64,000 nucleotides of DNA, taken from positions 248,001-312,000 of the forward strand of contig RSEE01000021.1 in the NCBI GenBank assembly GCA_003971905.1, in the 5' to 3' direction. The DNA is from Moniliella sp. 'wahieum' (Eukaryota; Basidiomycota; Moniliellomycetes; Moniliellales; Moniliellaceae). Shown one piece after another: positions 1 through 9,554 of this stretch (its first letter is position 1; every line of letters begins with the position of its first letter). The position numbers and the translations under genes are program-made. A model generated the notes under the pieces. The model saw nothing but the letters and a program-made list of their open reading frames with translations. It was not told where the DNA came from and did not search any database.

Positions 1-119
1 GCCAAGGTGGGGCCGTGCAGGCCAAGGGACGCGGCAACGTCGGCCCAGTCCGAACGGGCAGCCGACTGGGGGCTGGAAAGGGCCGCCTGGGCGAGTTGGA
101 GGGACGCGTTGAAGGACAT
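1..119 (-). CDS. N-terminus of an unidentified protein, cut by the window edge
   Basis: An open frame reads from an ATG at 119 leftwards to the edge and gives about 39 residues, beginning MSFNASLQLAQAALSSPQSA. The Ala/Ser/Gln-rich start and the lack of a stop suit a real N-terminus. The stretch 300-400 bases upstream carries a promoter-type AACGTTCAA pair like those before other genes here. No family could be recognised from so short a piece. It could also be a chance frame. Confidence 0.4.
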   Translation of the reverse strand, partial: MSFNASLQLAQAALSSPQSAARSDWADVAASLGLHGPTL

Positions 120-1174
120 GGCAGCACAGAGGTGTATGGGAGGGAGAGGTGGGCGCGTCTATCGCGGTAAGTGGGGGAATGCATGTATGTTGGTTCGTCG
201 GGGGTCGCATATATATATGACTGTGTTGCATGTTCACCACCGGTGCATGCGCCCCAGCATGCTAATCCCAGTCCCCATCGCCGCCGGGCCTTCCACGGAG
301 ACGGGAGTCGGTGGGATGAACCAAGGAGAGTATGTTGGTGTTGGGCGCGGCGGGCAACCGTGGGGGCGAATGGGCGGTAGGGGCCCGGGGATGTGCGGCG
401 CGGTCAGCGGGCGGCAGCGCAGTCTGGGGCGCAGCGCTGCGCAGTCTGCACTGGCGCACTGTCACAGACAGGACTAACGTTCAAACGTTCAAATCCCCAT
501 TGCTTGGCATGGGCGGAACGGAGGCTGGAAGCTGGGGCGGCGGGGCGGAAACGCCGCCGAGGAGAGCTGGGGTGTTTCCACCTTGAAGCTTGAAGCTTGA
601 TTTACCTTGGTTACAGCGCCGCGCTCGCCGGCCTGCAGTGGGGCGGCTGCGCTCGACCGTCTCCCAGTTGTCTGCCGTGCGCATGCCCGACGTCTTCCTG
701 CCACACGACGGTACGCGGGCTTGTCGTATGAAGGCAATGCAAACCTGTGGCGGCGTCAGCACTTGGGGAAAGGAGTATGAAGCGCGATGCTTGAAGGCGG
801 TATGGTCTAACGCTTCTCTTTCAACCCTTTATGCATCCTACACACCACAGAACTACCTCAGTGTTTCCTATCCTCAGTTCACCAGGACAGTGTCGATCTC
901 GATGCTTGAGAGGATAATGCATAGATAAGGCACACGCACCTTGCCGATAGATCGGTTTCTTATCGAATGTGACAGGAATTAGGTCTGCAGCGGTGTGTTT
1001 GCATCTTGTATGAATTTGTAGTTTTGGCGGTTAGGAGCTTGGCAATTGCGTTCACGTGTAGATTGATCGCGAGGTGGTATTGGCCGTCCATCGAGCAAAG
1101 ATTTGGGCAATAGATAAAAATCCACCGCAAAGCAATAACAAACGCAATAGGGGAACAAAGGTCGTCGTCAAGCT
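120..1174. other. Intergenic spacer, about 1.05 kb
   Basis: No convincing gene is seen. The spacer holds a doubled AACGTTCAA element at 476-492 and a short tandem of TTGAAGC units at 583-600. The right part is the 3' flank of ATM1. Short frames here have no recognisable domain. Confidence 0.5.
476..492. promoter_or_regulatory. Doubled AACGTTCAA element
   Basis: Two overlapping half-copies of the TTGAACGTTCAA motif that recurs upstream of other genes in the window. It lies about 360 bases upstream of the partial gene at 1-119. Its role as a regulatory site is inferred only from recurrence and position. Confidence 0.4.
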
Positions 1175-3476
1175 TCAAGCCCGTCGCTTCTCCAACTGCT
1201 TTTCAATGATTTCGCCCTCAACCTGACGCTCTTCTTCGCGGCGTTTCTCCTCCTCTTCCTCTGAGTCCTTAACGTCCTCTTCGATACCCACCTCGTGCTG
1301 TGAGGTCCAGAGCGACGAGTAGAGCCCCCCGGAGGCAAGAAGCTGGTCATGTGTGCCCTGCTCTAGCACGGTGCCATCCTTAAGGACAAAGATAATATCG
1401 GCATCCGCGATCGTCTTGAGCCGATGGGCAACAAAGAGCGAGGTACGCCGCTGGGTCAACAATGTTTGTCGGATGGAGCGCATCAACTCTGCCTCAGTTT
1501 GGCTGTCGAGCGCAGAGGTGGCCTCGTCAAAGAAGAGGATTTCGGGATTTTTAAGCAACAAGCGGGCAATTGCCAAACGTTGTTTCTCGCCTCCTGAGAT
1601 CATCAGGCCTCGTTCGCCCACTTGGGTCTCGTACCTTTCCGGAAGCTTTTGCACAATCTCATCCAGCTTGGCCCGACGAGAAGCATCGATAACTTCCTCG
1701 TCCGATGCTTCAAGACGGCCATAGCGGATGTTGTGCATAATGTCGTCATGGAACAAAGGCGTATCTTGGGGCACCACACCAATCGCACGGCGGATCGAGG
1801 CTTGACTCACTTCGCGAATGTCCTGCCCATCAATCGTGATCCGACCCGACTGGGGTTCGTAGAATCGGAAGAGAAGTCGGAAAATGGTTGACTTTCCACA
1901 ACCCGAGGGCCCAACAAAGGCCACCTTGCTCCCTGCGGAATGGTAAACGAAGCGCCCTTGAAGATGGGCCGTTCGGGGTGGTAGCCAAACCAAACATTTT
2001 CAAACTTGATCTCCCCGCGGGTCACTTGAAGTGGTGGCGCATTGGGAGGGTCGACCACATTAACGCGGACGCTTTCCAAGTTGAAGAGGGTTTCCATGTC
2101 AATCAGCGACTGGCGCAGCTCACGATACACGGACCCAAAAAGTTGAGTGGCAGACTGAGCTGGAAAACAAGTTGGTTGACCATGACCAGATCCCCAACGG
2201 TCATTGTGCCAGCCAATACCCCTTGGGCAGCCAACAACATCATAACAGTCAAACTGGTGCTAAAGATGATGTTCTGCCCCGAATTGAGCCCCGCGAGCGA
2301 GGTGGCGACCTTGACGCTGCTCTTCTCATAGTCTTTCAGCGCAGCATCGTACTTGGCCACCTCGTACGACTCATTGTTAAAGTGTTTGACCGCCTCGTAG
2401 TTGAGTAGACTGTCAACACTAGTTGTCGCAGCCCGGTTGTCGGCCGCATTCGCTTCACGGCGGAAGCGAGTACGCCATGCGGTGGTCTTGATGGTAAACC
2501 AAGAGTAGGCAGCCATGGTCAGAGCCGTAACCCCAGCAAAACAGGACCACACTTGTACGTCAAGATGCCGCAAACCATGGTGATCTCTAGTGCGGTGGGC
2601 ACAATGTGGAATACGACCGAGGTGAGAAGAAACGAGATGCCCTTGGTGCCACGATCAATGGCGCGAGTCAACCCCCCTGTTTGGCGGCTCAGGTGCCAGC
2701 CCAAATCGAGCTCGAGCAAATGGCGAAAGACCCACGGGCCACACGTCGGATGGAACGCTGGGCCACATTTGCAAAGACAGCGTTGCGCAGCTCGGAAAAC
2801 ACACTGGCTCCGATCCGCGCCATTCCGTATCCCAAAATAGCAGCTCCTACCACAGCAAACACGGTGGCGGGGTGGGTTGGGTCGAGGGGGATGGCGAGCG
2901 TGTCATTGAGTTGGTCAATGATCTGTTTAAAAAAGAAGGGACCTGCACATTGAGAAGCTTGCCCCCAATCAGCAAGCCAAGCGCAAGAAGAACCCTGCGC
3001 TTGGTGCTCCAATCGTCTTTGGGCCAGACATGCTGGAGAAGGCGGCGGATGATTTTCCAATCAGACCTGCGCTGTTGCTTGACTGACTTGTCCTCCACCT
3101 CGGTAATCGCTAGGGGATCGGCGCGCCCATCAGCCGCTTTGGAGGGGGGATGCGGAATGGATGTTTTTGGGGGAGACGTCGAGGCGAAGCGGGCACAAGG
3201 GAGGAGGGCAAGGAGGGAGCAAGGGACGAAGGTCGCCTGGGTCCCAACAGCCCCAGCTGGACACGGGGGGAGAAGCGGGGCGGAACCGGGCGGAGGAGCG
3301 TTGGCCGCCCACACATTGTGAGGCGCACAGGCAGCCCCCTGTGCACGGTGCGGCAAGTGCGGCAAGGGAGGCACGCGCATGCTCCGGATGCGGCCCAGAA
3401 AAAAAAACGGAGATGCACAAGAGGTGGTGGAGGCGAAGGCCAATACTGCGGAGGGCAGCCACGCGACGAGACACAT
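1175..3476 (-). CDS. ATM1: Mitochondrial ABC exporter Atm1
   Basis: Half-type ABC transporter of the mitochondrial inner membrane, known in the family to export a glutathione/sulfur compound needed for cytosolic iron-sulfur protein assembly. Visible parts in order: an N-terminal Arg/Ala/Pro-rich region fitting a presequence; a transmembrane domain with the family stretches [17 protein letters not shown] and [14 protein letters not shown]; a nucleotide-binding domain with Walker [10 protein letters not shown], signature [15 protein letters not shown], Walker [14 protein letters not shown] and H-loop VAHRL; and a charged C-terminal tail. The frame moves five times, near 2,939, 2,732, 2,540, 2,135 and 1,932, each time as if one base of a C, G or T run were missing, so I read the gene as intact in the organism. 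The exact start is uncertain; 3,476 is the first ATG in the leading frame. Confidence 0.92.
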
Positions 3477-4214
3477 CCTATCAGGTCGGGGGGCAGTGTC
3501 CTCGTCCGAGATCTGAATCTCGAGGCGGCTCAGCGCTCGGCGATGACGAGAGGCACATCATGCATCATGCATCATCCAGCAGGCAGGGTGTATTAGTGGG
3601 CCTAGGCTAAAGTTTGACGTTTCCACACTGAAATCCTGCACCCTGCATATATCACCAGCAACTTTCAGCATCATCAGATGGTCATCATCACAGTTGATGA
3701 TTGATGAGTCAGGCTGCCATTATCGATAGCCAGCGTGCTTAGATAGGTCTGCTGCGGGGTAAACTGTTCTGGACGTACTCTATAGTAGGACTCAATCAAC
3801 CAGGGCTGCCCAGCCGTAGTTACAGCCGCCCATGGTAGCGTCCGTCTCATAGATACCTGCATCTCATACACGCAGTGCATCCTGCTCAACGGCACTACCC
3901 CAGCACCTGACTGCCCTGCGCACAGATGCGTTGTAGGAGACCGTTCGCGCAGCTCACTGTGAGGTATATATAACCTCTCTCGCCGAGCGGCCCCCGGCTG
4001 AGGGCTGTAGTTGTGGTAGAAGGCTTACGAAGGAAACACCGTGTGTGTATGGGAAGCGCATATGCGTTACATCCAAACCATACGTTCTGCCGGCATCATT
4101 AACAAGGAGGTTTATTTTTGGATCCAGTTCAGTGGAAGGGGAGGGCATGGTATTGATCGTAAACCGGATATTTGCTTTCCCAACTCATACAGAGAAGGGG
4201 CTTGTCCATCCGCC
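3477..4214. other. Intergenic spacer between ATM1 and the tRNA synthetase
   Basis: No gene seen. It serves as promoter for ATM1 and 3' flank of the synthetase. It contains an ATGCATCATGCATCAT run at about 3,558-3,576, a motif that recurs elsewhere in the window. Confidence 0.45.
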
Positions 4215-6928
4215 TCACCAGTGGTTCGCATCCAACGTCTCGAACAGTCCACGCAGTTCGGCCAGCGGGATGGGGCCCATGTTCTGTTCCAGCCGGGGTC
4301 GGCGGGGCAGGTCCGGGCTGGTATCCTGCTCGGCCTGCTGCGAAGCTTGGGCATAGTCCCCGCGAATCCGCAGGGACACCGTCTCGGTCCGCGCTTCGTT
4401 TTCTCCCAATCACGGCAAAGTTGACGCGGTTGCCATGGGCACGACGGACCATCTTGCTCAAGCTGTCGCCCGATTTGTCCAGCTCAACATGGAAGACTTG
4501 GTTGGGACGGGGAGGCAGAGTTGCGTATTGAGCCAGGTTGCCGCCACTGCCGCCACTACTGGAAGTAGAGCGTTCGGTTCGTAGGCGGTTGGCCAACGCA
4601 GGACCAAGCGCGAGGTAGTCCCGCACAAATTGCGCATATTGGTCAATCTCTTCCGTATCCGACACAGGCAGCACAGCCGCTTGCCGTGGCGACAGCCAAA
4701 AGGCCCAGCGGCCGCGTGTGTGTTCGATCAGGATGGCCAAGAAACGCTCAACAGAGCCTAGGATGGCACGGTGCACCATCACAGGGCGGGTGCTGCCTTG
4801 GGGCGAGGCAGGGTCCAGGTACCGCAAGTCAAACCGCTGGGGAAGTTGAAAGTCGAGCTGAATCGTAGCCGTTTGGTGCTTCCTACCGGCTGCATCCATC
4901 AGACGGCAGTCAATCTTTGGGCCATAGAATGCCCCGTCGCCTGGGTTGATCGTCCAGGGGGTTCCGCTGGCGTCCATAGCCGAGCGTAGCGCCTCTTCTG
5001 CCTTGTCCCACTCCTCCACCTCACCCAAGAATTGAGGCGGACGGGTGGACAACACAAGTTCGATCTGTGTTGCCGGATCAAAGCCGAATCCACGGTACGC
5101 CGAGGCGAGCATGCGCAACATTGTCTGGATCTCCCCCTCAACTTGGTCGGGACGGCAAAACACATGCGCATCATCTTGATGGAAGCGTCGGACACGGGTC
5201 AAGCCACTGAGCGAGCCACTGCTCTCGTTCCGATGCAGGGGCGCAAACTCAGCCATTCGTACCGGCAGCTCACGGTACGACCGTTCCCGACTGGCAAAAA
5301 CAACGCAATGACCAGGACAGTTCATCGGCTTGAGCCCGAATTGATTCTCGCTGTCGAGAAAGGCATCCGCAGGCTCCGAATGGGAGTGAGCCGGGCAACA
5401 GTCTCGGTCAGGAAGGGGTGCAGGCGCACGACGAAAGACGCTCCGCTTGCTCCTGCGCCTCACGGAAACCTTGGGCTTGGAACATATCGTCGCGATAGTT
5501 GTCCCAATGGCCCGAGCGTTTCCACAATGCCGAACGAAACAGCTGCGGGGTCTGTACCTCGTGGTACCCAAACACATCGTACAGGTCTCGCACCACCCGC
5601 TCCATCTTGCGCGCCACCCGCATACCATGCGGAAGCATAAACGCCGATCCGGGCAGAGAGAATGGGTGGTCTCGTTTGACAGAAACAGGTCTTGCTCCCG
5701 CCCGATCACGCGATGATCCATCTGGGCGGCCTCCTTCACCTGCGCCTCGTATAACTTGAGTTGCTTTTCGTCGGGGAAAGCGACACCTCGAATGCGCATC
5801 ATGCGTTGAGGGATTTGGGCTGCGCTTGCCTCTTCGCTGGCGCCTTCCACCCCTGCCTCTGTGGGCCGGAGTGTCAGCGACTCGGGAAGCCACGTGATCG
5901 TAGACCACTGAGGCGTGGTGAGGGCTTTAAAATACCCAGTGCTGGAAGAAGAGGGAGCTCGTCAACCAACCGAATGTCCAAATACCTTCGTTTCTCTCCC
6001 TGGATCTCCACCACATCAACGGCTGCACCAGGCTCCAGAGCCCGCAGCCATTCGGCCTTGAATACATTGGCCCACCCATCAAGAGAGGCAAAGCGTCCGC
6101 GGCCGTCATGCGACGCAAGCCAAGTGGTGTATCAGATGCGACAATCTGCTGAAATTTGGCATGGACCTTGTCGAGATCTTGGGAAGTAAAAGTGCTGCTC
6201 GGGTGAGCAGCGTGGTGGAACAGTTGGGTGACCGAGCTGATCGCATCGCGCGCATGCGTAGGCATCGAGGGTGCTGGCTCGGTCGGGTGCGACCCTCGGA
6301 CAAAATCGTAGCTAAAACCTGCTCCGCCATGCACGTGCTCTGACAGCAAGGGCGCAACACCCAGCACAACATCGGCAGCGCATCCTGCACAGCCGCGCCG
6401 AATACGTACCCAGCCGATCGCCAAAACGCAGCCAGACCACGCAGCTGGCCTTGCGCCCAGCTCGAAGGATCCTGGGCCAAGCGAGCAGCTTGGATAGGGT
6501 CAGGAAGCATCCAAAAGTGCACATTGCCCCCGCGTACGGGCTCGGTCCAGGGAAGCAGTTGGCCCTCGGCATCGGTGGCGATGGGATAGCGCTGCCACGC
6601 CTTGGGGATTCGTTCTGGAGGGGGAGGACAGGTGGGGTGGAGTTAGGGGGAATGGAGTGATCGGAGCAGGGGGGCGCGGAAGAGACGCACGCTGGAGCAG
6701 GGTGAGGGGTGTTGCGTCGGCGGACGCTACAGGGACAAGGAGGGGCTTGGATGCCGGCGCGGGTTGCTTAGCGCTGGGAGCAGCCGCAGCGGCGAAGGCG
6801 CGGGCGGCGGCAGGTGGAAGGCATGGCGGGGGCGTGGAGAGGCGGTGGAGAAGGGGCAGGGCGCGCTGACGCGCCAGACGGCAGCCCTGGCGAACACTGA
6901 GCGCAGCAGCACGCGACATGGCAGGCAT
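4215..6928 (-). CDS. MST1: Threonyl-tRNA synthetase, mitochondrial type
   Basis: Class II synthetase that charges tRNA-Thr; the N-terminus (MSRAAALSVRQGCRLARQR and on) is a strong mitochondrial presequence. Exon 1 is 6,691-6,928; an intron at 6,615-6,690 has GTGCGT, a CTAAC branch and CAG, and joins codons cleanly. A divergent region resembling the editing domain follows (ends AGFSYDFV), where the HxxxH editing motif is not visible. Then come RIRGVAFPDEKQLKLYE, motif 1 (PHGMRVARKMERVVRDLY), GLKPMNCPGHCVVF, motif 2 (RVRRFHQDDAHVFC), motif 3 (MVHRAILGSVERFLAIL) and an anticodon-binding domain ending FETLDANHW. At least five frame changes interrupt it, most fitting single missing bases; the region near 5,400 needs a net two-base shift and could hide a small intron. 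Start is 6,928 or 6,919. Organelle assignment is inferred. Confidence 0.88.
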
Positions 6929-7007
6929 GGTGGTTTTGCCTGGGCATGCTATGCGCTCCGTTCTTCCTAGCAGCCATGCCTTCATGAGCACGGACTCGGT
7001 ACTCACA

Positions 7008-7033
7008 TTGAACGTTCAGTTGAACATTGAATG
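7008..7033. promoter_or_regulatory. TTGAACGTTCA element before the synthetase gene
   Basis: TTGAACGTTCAG followed directly by TTGAACATTGAA, 80-105 bases upstream of the synthetase start codon. It matches the recurring palindrome in this window. Promoter function is inferred. Confidence 0.45.
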
Positions 7034-8230
7034 GACAGGCCGCCTCGTCTTTGGCCGGTGGCCGCGCTGAAATTGAAATCAGCATCCGCATTCAATTTTC
7101 ATCATGGCCCATCCGCGTTGCCTGTGGTGCAGATGGATGTGGCCTCTCTACCTTCCACCACCATCTCATTCTCCCAGTAACGAAGATGCCTTGACTTGAC
7201 CTGCATCCCCCGAGAGCGAGTCTGGAAAAAGGGACACTTTTCTCTGTTCTCATGCATGCCAGAGCACAATTTAACGTTTAATTGGGTCTGGGTTTATAGA
7301 TTCAGTCACAGTCGTCCGCAAAACTCATTCATTGTGTTTGGTATATCTCCGTACCTCGGCCTCAGGCCGTAGGGCCTCAGGCCTCATGAGCACTCCAAAG
7401 ACATGGCTGATGCATATATTTCGTGTACGCATGATGCATGTTGGTTGATGCACGTGGTTAGATGCATACTAAACGAGAGGTTATATACAGAGGCGCACTC
7501 ATCCACGGATACCCTTGCTTCGGCCACATAATGATTCATTGCGTTCAATACGTGTCTCGAAAACCACCGCGTAAAATATGATCGAGACGAATGCCCTATT
7601 AGCAATCTGACACCGTGGGCTGTTAGTACTATCTGGATTGGAGCAGTTCTGAGCCTCACAGAGCTCTCAGAACTCACAGTCTGTGAACATGTAAGAGCCC
7701 TCGAACATCCCTGGGTCACCGGCTTGTCACTATGACCATCACTGGCTGCTGCTCCAATCGGCTATGCAGGAATGGAGGCTGAAGCTTGAAGCTCTGGAGC
7801 GTATTGGACAGTAGCTTTCAGTTGAACGTTGACGCGGGCGTTGGTGTAGAAAGAAGCAGAAGGGGAGGGTGTTGAGCTACCTGGTGGTTCTGGTGTGCCC
7901 TGGTCAAAAGTCTCCTTTCTCAGTCCCTCTTCCTCTCAGGCGTAGGAGTTTCGTTGTTTTCTCGTTTCTCTCGGGTTTCGTTTGTTCCGCGGCCTGGCCC
8001 TTGGTGGCGACTGGCGGCTTGATGCTTGATGTCTCACTCTGCAGGTGATGCTGGTTGGCTTTGAATTTAGGCCCCCGCCACCCCCACCACTAGTGCGATT
8101 GCATCAGCCTCGCGGATCATCAGGACTCCCCCGGTGTTGTTAGAGGGAACCTGAAGGAAAAAGATTACTAGCCTCTTCCGCTGATCGCTTCAGAGCACTG
8201 AAGCGAAGCATGAAACTTGAAGCTTGACGC

Positions 8231-8270
8231 GATCAAGTCGATCAAGTCGATCAAGTCGATCAAGTCGATC
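8231..8270. repeat. Nonamer tandem repeat GATCAAGTC
   Basis: Four perfect GATCAAGTC units plus a final GATC. The perfect copies suggest recent slippage. No gene overlaps it with confidence. Confidence 0.9.
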
Positions 8271-9220
8271 TCTGTTTTGTGTGGCAGGGACTCGGTGGCC
8301 GGCACATGATTTGCAGAATGTAAAATGTCTAGGGCCGGAGGACTGCAGGCCGGGTGGCACATAGTGGCACGGGCCTGGATCGGCACGGGCGGCAGAGTGG
8401 CAAGAGGGGCAGCAGAGTTACTAGTGACTATGGTGACGCTAGTGACGCGTGACAAGGTCGTATGACACTGGTGCGACGTGTGTAGAAGAAGACGACGGCG
8501 ATCATTAATCGCGGTTCATCGCTGAGCGTTGAAGCTTGAAATTCCTGAAACTTGAAGCTTAAAGGCGCTGAAGCTCAGCAGACAGCAGCGCCCAGTCGGT
8601 GCTTGAGGCTTGTAACATGTATTCGGTCATCTACAGCCCATCGCCAGCGGCAGCCGCGCTGCGAACAGAGAGGGCCGCGCGGGGCCAAGAACGGCCAAGC
8701 GAGGGGCGGAGGGGAGTGTTGGTAGCGGGTGTACTTTAAGCGAAAAAGGGTGCACCAGGGTGCTCCATGCTGCCTAGCTTGGCATGGCCTGTGGCGTGGC
8801 ATGCGCAGTAAGTAGCATCATCGATGCATCATGCGTCAATATGCAATGTTCAACGTTCATGATTATCGATTATCTCGATTATCGACTGTCGATCAATGAT
8901 GCATGACGCGTGACGGAGGGCCACCGATCGCCCACACGCCGTCTGCCCCGGGCGCATTCGGCTCGGCTGGCCCATCTCAAATCCGGCCGTTCTTCGTGCG
9001 TGCCCCCGCAGCCCATCGGCCATCGCACATACGCGGTGCATATCCGTCTCCCATCCCGCCTTCTGGCCTGCCCACCCGGCCTAAGCGAAGCGATGCGTGA
9101 AGCTCGAGCAAACCTTGACAGGAGACGAGACACTGGCAGCTGCTCCGTGGTTCGGCAGCATCCCACATTACACGCATCACACATTGCATAACACACGTCA
9201 CATGTCACTGACCACACGTC

Positions 9221-9247
9221 ACGCGTCACGCGTCTCTCGGCACGCGT
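9221..9247. promoter_or_regulatory. Cluster of three ACGCGT boxes
   Basis: ACGCGT occurs at 9,221, 9,228 and 9,242. In yeasts ACGCGT is the MluI cell-cycle box bound by the MBF factor. The cluster sits about 310-330 bases before the start of the gene at 9,555. Function here is inferred from the motif only. Confidence 0.4.
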
Positions 9248-9554
9248 CAGGCATTTTGCCTGGCTGGCTGGCGTAGCCGCTCGGCTTGCAAGTGCCGCGT
9301 CCAGACCTGCACGCCCGCCCTTCCCCCGCACACCCCTCCCGTGTTCTTGCGTTTTCTTCCTCCTCCTCCTTCTTCGCCGCCGCCTCCTCCCCTTCCTCGT
9401 TCTCCGTCCGGCCGTGGTGCGCATTCGACTTGCCTGCACATCGCGTCCTTCTTCCCCTCGCCAGTCAACCGACCCACCCCCGCACCACACGCGTCTCAGC
9501 TGGGTGTGACTACCTGCGCCTTGTTGCAACGCCCTCTCGACACGCGCCTCGGCC

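Larger units (their letters stand above)
6929..9554. other. Long intergenic region, 2.6 kb, rich in short repeats
   Basis: No supported gene. It lies between the starts of two divergent genes. Contents: TTGAACGTTCA at 7,008-7,018 and a variant at 7,821-7,833; several AAGCTTGAAGC strings at about 7,779, 8,215 and 8,528; a nonamer tandem at 8,231-8,270; GATTATCGAT strings at about 8,862-8,895; and an ACGCGT cluster at 9,221-9,247. Frames inside are short or low in complexity. Confidence 0.5.

Noticed and set aside
1175-3476. Programmed ribosomal frameshifting in ATM1
   Set aside because: Five shifts in one gene at different homopolymers, all of the missing-base type and without a slippery heptamer and pseudoknot, fit sequence error far better.
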